Source: Leyella stercorea DSM 18206
Lineage (GTDB): Bacteria > Bacteroidota > Bacteroidia > Bacteroidales > Bacteroidaceae
DNA length: 64,000 nucleotides
NCBI RefSeq assembly: GCF_000235885.1
Contig: NZ_JH379375.1
Location: forward strand, 42,629-106,628
Reading direction: 5' to 3'
The notes under the pieces are model-generated. The model was not told the origin of the DNA. It saw nothing but the letters and a program-made list of their open reading frames with translations, and did no database searches. Numbering within the stretch: the first letter of the stretch is position 1; every line of letters begins with the position of its first letter. Position numbers and translations under genes: made by a program. Shown here in pieces: positions 27,174 to 35,822 of the stretch.

Positions 27174-27261
27174 AATGCTCTGACTTTAACATTGAAATTG
27201 CAATTATTACCTTTATATATAATATAAGTGACAGACAAACAGGTATAGGAGGGATGGTGCC

Positions 27262-27759
27262 TCACCGCTCGGCATACAACAGCTGATATTCCACCCACCT
27301 CCGTTTCCTAATGGATGCCACTGCTTTTCCCCTCCATTTGCAATAGCTCAGATAGAGTGGCAGGATGTCCCTGTCGCCACGTTCCAATCGGGTGAGCAGG
27401 GACGCTTTCGGGTATCGTCCATTGCCTAACAACTTGGCTGGTCCAATCTGGTACGAGAGGGTGGCAAGCAGATAAGCATCCCTGCCATAACGGGCATATA
27501 GGCGCAGGTGCCGGAGGAGGTCTGTCCGTAACAGCAAATCTGCACGCTGACGTGTCAGTGTTTTCGGGAAACGCTCTCCCTTCTGTAGCTGGTGACCATA
27601 GCCCACATAGCCCGGTGTGGTCTTTGGGTCGTGCCAACCCTCGAAGTGTTTGGTAATGGCTACCATCCGTTCAAACAGTGCCCTGTCAATGGTTTGGCTT
27701 TGACAGGGCACGCTACAGATGGCCAACATGCTCAATAGTACGATGATGTATCTTCTCAT
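27262..27759 (-). CDS. Secreted lysozyme-like glycoside hydrolase (GH24 type)
   Basis: 165 residues with signal peptide MRRYIIVLLSMLAICSVPCQSQ. KHFEGWHDPKTTPGYVGYGH corresponds to the catalytic E and following loop (xxEGxxxxxYxDxxGxxTIGYGH) of phage-type lysozymes. SYQIGPAKLLGN resembles the SFxFNxG region. It would cut the glycan backbone of peptidoglycan in the periplasm. It follows the coupling-protein gene on the same strand, and wall hydrolases are standard parts of conjugation operons. Confidence 0.85.
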   Translation of the reverse strand: MRRYIIVLLSMLAICSVPCQSQTIDRALFERMVAITKHFEGWHDPKTTPGYVGYGHQLQKGERFPKTLTRQRADLLLRTDLLRHLRLYARYGRDAYLLATLSYQIGPAKLLGNGRYPKASLLTRLERGDRDILPLYLSYCKWRGKAVASIRKRRWVEYQLLYAER

Positions 27760-27775
27760 TACATTATTTTATATA

Positions 27776-27798
27776 GGAGGTGCGATGTCTCACCGCAC
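27776..27798. repeat. Hairpin, repeat family 2
   Basis: AGGAGGTGCGATGTCTCACCGCAC: stem GTGCGATG / CACCGCAC with one mismatch, loop TCT, between the coupling-protein and lysozyme genes. Confidence 0.55.
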
Positions 27799-27812
27799 TC
27801 TAATCAATATCA

Positions 27813-30002
27813 CTACATCATAGTGCGGAACTGCTGAATCTCTTTAATCATGGCTTTCACGTCCTCCCCAACCTGAACGAAGTTCTTGTAGAGGATGCGC
27901 TCTCGCTCTTCTTTCGACTTGAACTTATAGAACTTAGGGAGAGGGACATACTCCGATTCCTCCTTCTTTATTTCCGTCATATCGAAGTCGGTCTTGCAGT
28001 AGAACTTGGATGTCTTGAACTCCTCGCTCTCCTGGATGTTCATGCTTCCGTTCATCCCGGTCTTGGTGACTACGAAGTCACGGGCGGTCTGTCCACATAT
28101 CCAACCTGTGGGCATATCGGAGATTTTGCTTGCAGGCACCAGGCTGTCCATATTCTCATTGAGGTTGATGGAGGTCTTGTCACGGTCGATGGTCACGCCC
28201 TTTTTGAGTTGCACTACTTTACCGAAGATGTCACTCGACAGCCATTCGAGGGTTTCCTTGGCTCTTGCCGAACCGCTCACCACATTGCCCACGGTGGTGA
28301 TGATTTTCTGCATACCCACCTTGCCATAATCGGCTTCCAACTGCGGAAGTTCCTGAAAGCCAAGTGCCACGCTCACCTTGTTGCTTCGGGCTGTGCCTAT
28401 CAGTCGGTCTATCTTGTGGAAATACAAGGTCGGCAACTCATCGACGATGATGCTGACAGGAACGTTCTTGCCCTGTCCTGTATTCACCCTCGTTACAAGG
28501 CGGTTGAGAATCAAGGCATTCAGTGCACCGATGATGCTCTCCATCTCGGGGTCGTTGGCAATGAGCAGATAACTTGGATTCTTCGGGTCACTGACCTTCA
28601 GGTCGAAGTCATCGCCGTCCTTGTGGAATATCCAGTAAGATTCCTTGGTGGCGAGACGGGAGGTATAGACACGTAGCGTGCCAATCATACCTTCCAACTG
28701 CTCCATGGCTTTGTTGGCAAAGGCAGTCTGGAACGGGCCAAGCAAGGGGGCTACCTCGTTGTCGGTCTGAAGTACCTCGAAGATGGTCTGATAACTCTCA
28801 TTGAGGAACGATAGGATATGTGGCATGTCGCTGTACTTGCCCAACCAATAAGCGGGCTGCACCTCCGCGCCCGAATGGTCGAACACCCGTCCTGTGGGTA
28901 TCAGCCTTTTCGTCTTTGGGTCTTCACGCCGCTCGGCAATCAGCATCTTTCCGTCCTTGTCGTAGGGCTCCTTGCCGTAGTTGCAGAAGAAATAGATGCA
29001 GGCGGCAAGGAAGTTGACGGCAGAGGTCTGGAAGAACTGGTCGCTGCCACCGCCGCCTTCCTTCTTGCCTTTTTGCAGGGATTCAAGCAGGGTCTCGGCG
29101 GTCTCGCTCGCTGCGGCAAGGTTGTTGATGTACTTCAACTGGATGGGGTTCACACGGCGCGAATACTCCACATCCACAAAGTTGATGATGTTGAACTTCA
29201 TGCCATGGGGCATCTTGCTGTCCTTGGCATTCTTGTTCTTCAAGTAATGATAGTAGAGTTTGGTGGCGAGAGTGGGAAACTTATAGTCGTACACCACCAT
29301 GGCAAAGCCCTTCTCGCTGTGCTGCCTGATAAACGGCTCGATGATGGAGAAGGTCTTACCAGAACCAGGAGTACCCACAACCCATGTGCCACGGAACGGA
29401 TTGACGATGTTCACCCATCCCTTGCGGAACTTGCCCTTGTAATAATAGCGCATAGGGATGTTCACGCTGTACTTGTTCTCCTGCAACTCCCTGCATTGCT
29501 CAAAGCTCTCATTCTCGAAGTTGAAGCGGTCTTTCAGCAGCCCTTCCTTCAGGAACTTAGAGATATTGTCGAGGGCGATATGCACCAATACGACACCGAC
29601 GATGGAAGTGAGCATATAGAGCCAAGTGTTCAAACGGAGGGTATAGAAACAGGGCATTATCGAATGACCGAACAGCCATACGGACTGCACAATCAGCAGC
29701 ACTCCCGACAGCAGCGGATAGAGCACCTGCCTGCGAGCGTCAAACTCCAGATGCTTCTTGTTGCGCGTTCCCACACAGGTGATACATATCAGCAGGAACG
29801 TAGCCACCTTGCTATACACGAGGTTGCCGTCATGGTAAATCATCCACCGCTTGATGCGAGTGTGGATATCCGTCACTACGCCGCCCAAGAAGTCCAACTG
29901 CTCCGGCTCCAGTGCGTAGGCGAAGAACTCCATCAGGATGGAGACATAAATCACCGCCCTGAATATCTTGTAAAAACCCTGTAACTCTTTGCTTTCTTCC
30001 AT
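27813..30002 (-). CDS. VirD4/TraG-type coupling protein (Bacteroidetes MobC type)
   Basis: 729 residues. Four transmembrane helices in the first about 150 residues. Walker A VVGTPGSGKTFSIIEPFI (about 205-222); later LLIANDPEMESIIGALNALILNRL and VSIIVDELPTLYFHKIDRLIGTARSNK (Walker B and sensor region), then GFQELPQLEADYG. It is the hexameric ATPase that hands relaxase-bound DNA to the T4SS at the inner membrane. It is separated from the traO end of the operon by two lipoprotein genes. A relaxase gene, usually adjacent in Bacteroidales elements, is not seen. Confidence 0.93.
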   Translation of the reverse strand: MEESKELQGFYKIFRAVIYVSILMEFFAYALEPEQLDFLGGVVTDIHTRIKRWMIYHDGNLVYSKVATFLLICITCVGTRNKKHLEFDARRQVLYPLLSGVLLIVQSVWLFGHSIMPCFYTLRLNTWLYMLTSIVGVVLVHIALDNISKFLKEGLLKDRFNFENESFEQCRELQENKYSVNIPMRYYYKGKFRKGWVNIVNPFRGTWVVGTPGSGKTFSIIEPFIRQHSEKGFAMVVYDYKFPTLATKLYYHYLKNKNAKDSKMPHGMKFNIINFVDVEYSRRVNPIQLKYINNLAAASETAETLLESLQKGKKEGGGGSDQFFQTSAVNFLAACIYFFCNYGKEPYDKDGKMLIAERREDPKTKRLIPTGRVFDHSGAEVQPAYWLGKYSDMPHILSFLNESYQTIFEVLQTDNEVAPLLGPFQTAFANKAMEQLEGMIGTLRVYTSRLATKESYWIFHKDGDDFDLKVSDPKNPSYLLIANDPEMESIIGALNALILNRLVTRVNTGQGKNVPVSIIVDELPTLYFHKIDRLIGTARSNKVSVALGFQELPQLEADYGKVGMQKIITTVGNVVSGSARAKETLEWLSSDIFGKVVQLKKGVTIDRDKTSINLNENMDSLVPASKISDMPTGWICGQTARDFVVTKTGMNGSMNIQESEEFKTSKFYCKTDFDMTEIKKEESEYVPLPKFYKFKSKEERERILYKNFVQVGEDVKAMIKEIQQFRTMM

Positions 30003-30082
30003 TTACTTTACGATGATGTTGGGTGATAATGAGAAAAGATGAAGGATGCCACGGTGGACACCCTCCAATCCTCTTATGAGTT

Positions 30083-30991
30083 TTATTCGTAGCCGTTGAT
30101 GGTCTTCTCAGACTCTACTGTCCACGGAGAAATAGTTGCAGATATGACCTCCAAGGTGTTGCGTACAGGCTTCAATGAATAGCTGTAGGAATGACCCGCT
30201 TTCCACGTGTCGTTTGTGAGGAATACGAAGTTCTCCCCATTGCTGAGTTGCAATGTCATGTCTGGCATAACCTGTGCAGGAACATAAAGCGTATATTCCA
30301 TGTGGTCACTTTGTGGGTCGCCGAAATAATAGGTCGTCACCGACTCGTCACTGCATTCTACCTTTCCGGTCTTGATGTTGAAAGTACCGCTGTCAAAATA
30401 ACCGACGAACGTGAGTAGGCTTCCTGCAAAATCATTGGTGGTGAAACCGTATTCTGGTGAGGTATAGACCTTGATGATGACACGCACCATCTGATGGGTG
30501 AAGTTCAATGTAAGGCTCGGATTGGCGTATGATGCCGCTCCACTGGCAAACAGAAAATCATTGACCTTCTGCTCACTCTGTACAGCTGCCTCCGGCACTT
30601 GGAACTCTATGAGGTCGTTGGTAGGATTTGCCGTATAGGGATAGTAGGCATTGAAGGTGTGAGTGTCTGTGTCCGTGAAAAACACCTTGTTGGCTGACAC
30701 AAACTGATTCGTGCCGCCGCTTCGGGTGAACTTCATATTGTTGATCATCCCTGTGGAAGAGATGCCAATCATATCATTGAGTTCCCACTGGTTGTCAACG
30801 GCTCGTGTGGAAACGGCAGGTTGCAGCATCTCCAGATTGGTGAATACCTGAAGCTGCTTGGTTGATGTGCTGTCGGTCACGACCACAGAACCTCCGCCAC
30901 CGGGCAGGTAAATCTCATTGACGATGTCTTGGTCACAGGACGTGAGGAGCATGGCTCCAAGTCCCAACATTAGAAACAAATTCTTTTTCAT
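30083..30991 (-). CDS. Fimbrillin-like (Mfa/FimA-type) lipoprotein
   Basis: 302 residues with a lipoprotein signal peptide (MLLTSC, lipobox Cys about 19). The body has the fimbrillin-family pattern: ELNDMIGISS, FNAYYPY, DFLFASGAASYANPSLTLNFTHQMVRVIIKV, YTLYVPAQVM, and the end ISATISPWTVESEKTINGYE. Fimbrillins form Bacteroidales surface pili and are matured by outer-membrane proteases. In this operon it could build a conjugative surface fibre or adhesin (inference). It lies between the DUF1566-like lipoprotein and the coupling protein. Confidence 0.85.
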   Translation of the reverse strand: MKKNLFLMLGLGAMLLTSCDQDIVNEIYLPGGGGSVVVTDSTSTKQLQVFTNLEMLQPAVSTRAVDNQWELNDMIGISSTGMINNMKFTRSGGTNQFVSANKVFFTDTDTHTFNAYYPYTANPTNDLIEFQVPEAAVQSEQKVNDFLFASGAASYANPSLTLNFTHQMVRVIIKVYTSPEYGFTTNDFAGSLLTFVGYFDSGTFNIKTGKVECSDESVTTYYFGDPQSDHMEYTLYVPAQVMPDMTLQLSNGENFVFLTNDTWKAGHSYSYSLKPVRNTLEVISATISPWTVESEKTINGYE

Positions 30992-31057
30992 GCTTTTTCT
31001 TTTTTAATTGTTGTACTTTGATGATGATACGGGTGATACTCGATGTCTGTATATGGG

Positions 31058-31723
31058 CTAATCCATAATCGTGATGATGGGTCTCGCCTTATGCGGCTGC
31101 CACTTGGGAGTCTCCTGTATGGCACCGCTTCCCAGTGAGTAAAGCCATGCCTTGGCGGTCGCTTGTCCTTCTACCTCCGTTGAAGTCCAATACCAACAGT
31201 CATCATCCTCATCGGGGATAGGTGTGCCGCCGCATTTCAGGATGTATGGGTTGATGATGTCCTTGGCATGATAGAGCAGACGCATCTGTGCCACACTGGG
31301 GATATAGGCACTTTGCCCGTAACGCCACATGTCGAAGACACGCTCAGCCAAAGGCGACTTCACATCGGTCGTGCCATAAAGGGCAAAAGTGTTCTTGTTG
31401 CCGTCGTAGGCGGTGAGGTCACAGGATGTGTCCTGTTCCACACCGATACTGTCAGCAAAGGCTTCGGGAGCGATGTCCCACAGATAGACGGCATATCCGT
31501 TTCCCTCCATTTCTTCCCTCTGATTGACGTTGAACACCACTGCAATGGCTTGCTTGCACGATTGCTCGTAGGTTTCGTAGGGCATCACCTTGCCGTCAGT
31601 GGTCAAGATATGGGTGACCTTCATGGCTGTGTCGGGAAAGTCCTGATGCTCGTCACAGGCAGTCAGCAACACCGTTGCCGCAACTGCCAAGATTGAAAAC
31701 AGTTTCTTCATACGCATAGTCAT
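31058..31723 (-). CDS. Lipoprotein with DUF1566/FimB-like C-terminal domain
   Basis: 221 residues. Lipobox LLTAC with Cys at about 22. The C-terminal half (YIPSVAQMRLLYHAKDIINPYILKCGGTPI, then CWYWTSTEVEGQATAKAWLYSLGSG and KWQPHKARPIITI) has the W-T-S-T pattern of DUF1566/Lcl-type surface domains found with fimbrillins. Its ATG overlaps the TraO stop codon, so it is co-translated with traO. Probably an accessory subunit of the fimbrillin next door. Confidence 0.8.
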   Translation of the reverse strand: MTMRMKKLFSILAVAATVLLTACDEHQDFPDTAMKVTHILTTDGKVMPYETYEQSCKQAIAVVFNVNQREEMEGNGYAVYLWDIAPEAFADSIGVEQDTSCDLTAYDGNKNTFALYGTTDVKSPLAERVFDMWRYGQSAYIPSVAQMRLLYHAKDIINPYILKCGGTPIPDEDDDCWYWTSTEVEGQATAKAWLYSLGSGAIQETPKWQPHKARPIITIMD

Positions 31724-32265
31724 TTTACAGGAAGTTTCACACCCAGGACAATACCCGTTCTGAACAGGTCTTCACCCTTGATCATCACATCGGTCTTCAC
31801 CTGCCAGAAGAGCTTCCAGCCGTGTCTGAGTGTATAGTTTTGCTCATAGCCGAGGTGGATGCCACCCAAGAACCTGTCAGTATCGCTACCTGCCGATGCT
31901 CCTATGCGCATGTTGCCATGGTGGTTGCGTCCTCTTGCCACACAGGGCTTATAGGCAAAGCCGAAACCATAACTGCGGTAGTTGTTCCAAAAACTCTCAG
32001 GACAGACATGACCGCACGATGCGCACTCGTTCCACTTGATATATCCGTTTGCAAAATACTCCCACGCATTGTGGTACTTCGTCTCATACTCGTAGGACAG
32101 CGTCACGTCCAGTCCTCGCTCATACAGGCATCCGAACCCCAAGGATATGCGGTCGCTATTCTGCTGCGCCATTGCCGGAGTCATGCTTGCCATAAAACAG
32201 ATGACAACGAGTAAGGTATGCACAAGCCAATTCCTCACTCCTAATTCCTCATTCCTAATTCTCAT
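31720..32265 (-). CDS. traO: Conjugative transfer protein TraO
   Basis: 181 residues. Signal peptide ending near MASMTPAMAQQ. The mature part is beta-rich with Y/G alternation (ISLGFGCLYERGLDVTLSYEYETKYHNAWEYFANGYIKW; GFGFAYKP; MRIGASAGSDTDRFLGGIHLGYEQNYTL) and ends GIVLGVKLPVK, as in an outer-membrane barrel of the TraO family. TraN stop and TraO start share a base (TAATG). Expected outer-membrane component of the T4SS. Confidence 0.85.
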   Translation of the reverse strand: MRIRNEELGVRNWLVHTLLVVICFMASMTPAMAQQNSDRISLGFGCLYERGLDVTLSYEYETKYHNAWEYFANGYIKWNECASCGHVCPESFWNNYRSYGFGFAYKPCVARGRNHHGNMRIGASAGSDTDRFLGGIHLGYEQNYTLRHGWKLFWQVKTDVMIKGEDLFRTGIVLGVKLPVK

Positions 32266-33110
32266 TATTCCTCCTCCAACAGTATATGGTTAAACGAATC
32301 GGCAGACAGCACATCCTCATAGTCGATGCTGAGCGAGATGGTGCGTCCACTTATCTGTTTTTCCGACAGCTCGATGGTCAGCACCTTGTCGTTGGGGAAG
32401 GTCATCTTCTTCACCACAATCACGTTGCGATAGCCATACTTGAAGGTCTTCGCATCGTCCAACACAAGAGATGGGGTCAGTTCCACTATCTGCGCATTGG
32501 TAGCCTTGCTCTGCTTCTTGTCCGATAGTTTGATGCGCATCTCGTCGATGTCGAAGCGGATGTTGGTCTTGTTCTCCACGGAGAAGTCGATGAAGAAATA
32601 TTCGCCCACGCTGTAGATGTTGTTCAGGCGCATTACCATGCGGTGCATCTTCGTCGCCACGTTGCGGTATTTGGCAGACGATGACCATATCTGACGTGCA
32701 TACTTGGTCATGTCGGCAGTGGACAGGCTTACAGCGGGATTGTTGTAGGCATTGCGCTCCGAGCATTCTATTTCCTTATCGGTTACTGCCTCCTGCATCC
32801 TCGTGGTATAGAGCAGTGCATACTGCGTGCGGTAGCGTTCCGTCACGATTGTCACTATCGCCAACACCTCACCGTCGGCATACACGTTGTCCTTCGGCTT
32901 CAGGCGGATGGTGTTGTTGATGGGTTGGTCGCCCACCACCTTGTCTGTGGATATATCGACAAAGCGGATGGGTTCGGAGGCGGTGATGACGGTGGTCACT
33001 TGGTCGTTGACCGTCAGCTGCTCCATCTCCATGTAGGTGGTCTGCGCCTTGGCTGAAAGCACGCTCAGCGAAAGCAATGCACAGACATTCATTTTCTGAA
33101 AACAATTCAT
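32265..33110 (-). CDS. traN: Conjugative transfer protein TraN (VirB9-like)
   Basis: 281 residues with signal peptide (CALLSLSVLSAKAQ). The body matches the TraN/DUF4138 family: VTTVITASEPIRFVDISTDKVVGDQPINNTIRLKPK, then LAIVTIVTERYRTQYALLYTT and NNIYSVGEYFFIDFSVENKTNIRFDIDEMRIKLSDKKQSKATN. It forms the periplasmic-outer membrane part of the T4SS core with TraM and TraO. Position directly after traM is the family order. Confidence 0.9.
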   Translation of the reverse strand: MNCFQKMNVCALLSLSVLSAKAQTTYMEMEQLTVNDQVTTVITASEPIRFVDISTDKVVGDQPINNTIRLKPKDNVYADGEVLAIVTIVTERYRTQYALLYTTRMQEAVTDKEIECSERNAYNNPAVSLSTADMTKYARQIWSSSAKYRNVATKMHRMVMRLNNIYSVGEYFFIDFSVENKTNIRFDIDEMRIKLSDKKQSKATNAQIVELTPSLVLDDAKTFKYGYRNVIVVKKMTFPNDKVLTIELSEKQISGRTISLSIDYEDVLSADSFNHILLEEE

Positions 33111-33141
33111 ATTAGTTGATTTTTTGATGTTTATACTCTAT

Positions 33142-33174
33142 GAGCCACCGTTCCCGACAATTCCGTTGTCGGGC
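33142..33174 (-). repeat. REP-like hairpin, family 1 copy B
   Basis: Tag AGCCACCGTTC, stem CCCGACAA / TTGTCGGG, loop TTCCG, in the gap between traM and traN. Same stem as copy A with a different loop. Confidence 0.75.
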
Positions 33175-33179
33175 AGTGT

Positions 33180-34322
33180 CTATTTCCTTTTCTCTTTCCC
33201 ATTTACAAGGTAAACAAACGTCCCATACTTCAGCTTCACTTTGTTCTTCTTGATAGCCTTGCTGATGGCATTGCTTGTCTTCTGGTAGGCATTGGTCACG
33301 GCTTGCATTCCCCATTGCGAGAAACTGTTGTTCGCTCCACTCTGGTCGATGTTCATGTTGCTCTGCATAGCACCGCTCGCCACATCTTTCGTGGTCTCAC
33401 GGAACTGGCTGCCGGGGACATACAGTCCCTCCAGTCCGTCCGTGTCATAAAGCGAAAGCGAAACCTTTATCAGCTCGTCATCCACAAGGATGGAGTTGAT
33501 GCTACCCTTCACTCGCTGCGAACCGAAACCGCTCATGGTGGCATAGAGGTACGACCCTTTCTTCACCACGGTCTCACCAATCTCAATATCGTCCAACAGT
33601 CTCAGCCGCACCCTCGACCCGTCCGTAGCCTTCACGTCCTCGTCAATGATGGCCTTGATGAGCTTTGGCTCATGCTCGTTCTGCGTCAGGGTGTTGAAAT
33701 AGTCCGAAGTCACCTTCACCTTCTTCACCACCTCCTGTGCCTTGTCCTCCTCGTCCAGTGCCTTCACCGCCTTGCTGTCCTCGGCAATCTGACCTTTCAC
33801 CTCAATCTGCTCCTTGGGAGGCCCAGCCTGTGTGGTATCCTGGGCCACGGGGGCAACTGCCGCCTGTCCTCTCAGCCTCGCTTCGGCGAGTGCCTTGTTG
33901 AGTGCTTCGAGTGCTTCCGCTTCTCGCGCCTTGGCATCGGCCACTTCGGCTGCATCGTCCTTCTCTTCTGCCTGACGGACGAGTTCCGCAAGGTCTTCTT
34001 CTGTGTACTTGGATTCATACGCTTCTTTCTCTTCTTCGTTGTCACGCTCAATGTTATCAACAGCCGAATAGTCTGCTATGCGACCATACGACTTCGCCAT
34101 GTTCTCATACTTGCCACCGATGCCGTCACCATTCTTAATCTGCGCTCCGGGCAGGTTGGGGTTCAGAAACTCGGTGGTCTGCAGGTTCTTGTCCTGCGTT
34201 TCCGCCACCTCCGTATTGAACATGTCAAAGACAAAATAGCCTGTGGCAATCAACGGGATGTACACGATGGCTGGCAGCATGTACTTCGGCTGACGGAAGT
34301 TTATCTTATCTGTTATTCTCAT
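33180..34322 (-). CDS. traM: Conjugative transfer protein TraM (VirB10-like)
   Basis: 380 residues. One N-terminal transmembrane helix (LPAIVYIPLIATGYFVFDMF), a long E/K/A-rich periplasmic linker (coiled-coil like, about 90-200), and a C-terminal domain with IIDEDVKATDGSRVRLRLLDDI, then GSYLYATMSGFGSQRVKGSI and EGLYVPGSQFRETTKDVASG. These are the TraM signatures in Bacteroides elements. It spans the periplasm and links the inner-membrane ATPases to the outer-membrane pore. Overlaps the preceding 139-aa gene by 17 bases. Confidence 0.9.
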   Translation of the reverse strand: MRITDKINFRQPKYMLPAIVYIPLIATGYFVFDMFNTEVAETQDKNLQTTEFLNPNLPGAQIKNGDGIGGKYENMAKSYGRIADYSAVDNIERDNEEEKEAYESKYTEEDLAELVRQAEEKDDAAEVADAKAREAEALEALNKALAEARLRGQAAVAPVAQDTTQAGPPKEQIEVKGQIAEDSKAVKALDEEDKAQEVVKKVKVTSDYFNTLTQNEHEPKLIKAIIDEDVKATDGSRVRLRLLDDIEIGETVVKKGSYLYATMSGFGSQRVKGSINSILVDDELIKVSLSLYDTDGLEGLYVPGSQFRETTKDVASGAMQSNMNIDQSGANNSFSQWGMQAVTNAYQKTSNAISKAIKKNKVKLKYGTFVYLVNGKEKRK

Positions 34323-34725
34323 CGCTGTCTGATTTTGATGTTACTGACTTGTCTCGATTCTCCTCGTTGGTTCGATGCGTCACGGGAGGAGTGATGCAAT
34401 GGGCTGCATTCATCATCTGCTTCATGCGCCCTTCCTGCCGCTCGATGGCACTTGCAGCCTCCGTCCGATGACCGTAATACCGCACCATCCTGTAGATGTT
34501 GATGCCGAAGCACGTGGCGACAAAGCCGAAGACGATGACGAGAAACAGCGTCTTGTGGGCATTGGCAAAGCCTTGCACCTTAGCCGCCGCACGGTCTATC
34601 CTCGCGGTCTTGGCAAACTTGCGCCCTGCCGCCACCTCCTTCTCATACCGCTTCTTGTACTTGGGGTCGTTCTTGTCGGGCATATCCTCGCCCACAAGCA
34701 TCCGTCTGATTCCTTTTACACTCAT
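34306..34725 (-). CDS. Small inner-membrane transfer protein (traL position)
   Basis: 139 residues. Basic N-terminus with VGEDMPDKNDPKYKKRYEKEVAAGRKFAKTARIDRAAAKVQ, one transmembrane helix (TLFLVIVFGFVATCFGINIY), and a polar tail. Located between traK and traM, where Bacteroides elements have traL. Sequence similarity to TraL cannot be judged by eye. Probably a T4SS assembly factor. Confidence 0.75.
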   Translation of the reverse strand: MSVKGIRRMLVGEDMPDKNDPKYKKRYEKEVAAGRKFAKTARIDRAAAKVQGFANAHKTLFLVIVFGFVATCFGINIYRMVRYYGHRTEAASAIERQEGRMKQMMNAAHCITPPVTHRTNEENRDKSVTSKSDSDENNR

Positions 34726-34737
34726 ACCGCTAGGATA

Positions 34738-35352
34738 TTAGAAGTTTGACTTCGACTTCTGCTCAATATCCTTGTTGAGCAAGGTTCTCCAGTTCGTGAT
34801 GAGCAGTCCATGAGGATTGTTCTCCGTCCTCGGCACGCGCTTCACCTGTCCCGCCGTCACCAATTCACGCATCAGAATATTGCTCCTTCGCTCTATCCTT
34901 TGCCTACCGTAGTAGGTGAACTCCATCTTCTCCTTGTTGAACTTGATGCTGTCGCAAAAGATGCTGAACACGGCACTCGTACCCATGATATTGTTGTAAA
35001 AGCCCTTTTCCTTCAGCGTATTGTACTGCGCCAAACCAGTTTCATCGACCAAATACATCGCCTTCTCCATCGAATAGCGGATGTACTTGTCATCGGGAGC
35101 AAGCGTAAAGAAGTAATGGTGGAACATCTCGATATGGCTCTTTGCCTCCACATCCAGCGTTTCCTCCATCGTGGTGCGGTTCACCAGTATGGGCACGTTG
35201 CCGTCCAATACATACACCTTTTGCTGCGCGTCCGTCACCATGCAGCGCGCCGTCCAGATGCTCGACACCGAGATGATGATGCAGCCCATGAGGAACGCAG
35301 AGCAGATGATGCCCACCAGCTTGATTTTGTTTTCTAAGTTCTTGATTACCAT
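34738..35352 (-). CDS. traK: Conjugative transfer protein TraK (VirB8-like)
   Basis: 204 residues. N-terminal transmembrane helix (IKLVGIICSAFLMGCIIISVSSIW), then the TraK periplasmic domain: ARCMVTDAQQKVYVLDGNVPILVNRTT, EAKSHIEMFHHYFFTLAPDDKYI and NILMRELVTAGQVKRVPRTENNPHGLLITNW. These are strongly conserved in Bacteroidales TraK. It acts as the VirB8-type assembly protein at the inner membrane. Confidence 0.92.
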   Translation of the reverse strand: MVIKNLENKIKLVGIICSAFLMGCIIISVSSIWTARCMVTDAQQKVYVLDGNVPILVNRTTMEETLDVEAKSHIEMFHHYFFTLAPDDKYIRYSMEKAMYLVDETGLAQYNTLKEKGFYNNIMGTSAVFSIFCDSIKFNKEKMEFTYYGRQRIERRSNILMRELVTAGQVKRVPRTENNPHGLLITNWRTLLNKDIEQKSKSNF

Positions 35353-35355
35353 ACG

Positions 35356-35757
35356 TTACTGCTTGTTTGAGGTCTGATTTCTCTTCATTCTCACATATTC
35401 ACGGTGCAGGATGGTGTATATGTCCTTCTCAACTTCTTCCACCAGTTTGGCGTAATACTTGATGCAAGCCTCTACGTAGATGCCTTCGTATTTCAGTTGG
35501 ATCCACACCCACCAGATGTCACGTTCACGTCTCCGTCGATTTCTGTAGATTTTGGCACGATGCAAGCGATAACTCAGGTAATCTACCATAGGCACTACAT
35601 ACTCGTCGTTATCCTCAAAGCCTTCTGCCATCTCCTCATACTGTGGGTCGATGTAGTTGTTTTCGGAATTGAAAAACTCTTCCTTTGCACGCTTGTTGGC
35701 AAACGCCATGAATTTCTCATCTTTGAGCCAACGCTCAATTTCATTTTTTGCTTTCAT
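35356..35757 (-). CDS. Unrecognised small protein between traJ and traK
   Basis: 133 residues, highly charged with many aromatic residues: MKAKNEIERWLKDEKFMAF, YLSYRLHRAKIYRNRRRRERDIWWVWIQLKYEG, AKLVEEVEKDIYTILHREYVRMKRNQ. No signal peptide or clear transmembrane segment, so probably cytoplasmic. It sits three bases upstream of the traK ATG with the same direction. An ICE-specific extra of unknown function. Confidence 0.65.
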   Translation of the reverse strand: MKAKNEIERWLKDEKFMAFANKRAKEEFFNSENNYIDPQYEEMAEGFEDNDEYVVPMVDYLSYRLHRAKIYRNRRRRERDIWWVWIQLKYEGIYVEACIKYYAKLVEEVEKDIYTILHREYVRMKRNQTSNKQ

Positions 35758-35790
35758 TTTTCTTGATGGTTACTTTTATTTGTTTCAATA

Positions 35791-35813
35791 GGAGGTGCGG
35801 TGACTCACCGCAC
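35791..35813. repeat. Hairpin, repeat family 2 (best copy)
   Basis: AGGAGGTGCGGTGACTCACCGCAC: perfect 8-bp stem GTGCGGTG / CACCGCAC with a 3-base loop, in the gap between the 133-aa gene and traJ. Confidence 0.65.
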
Positions 35814-35822
35814 ACTCACATG

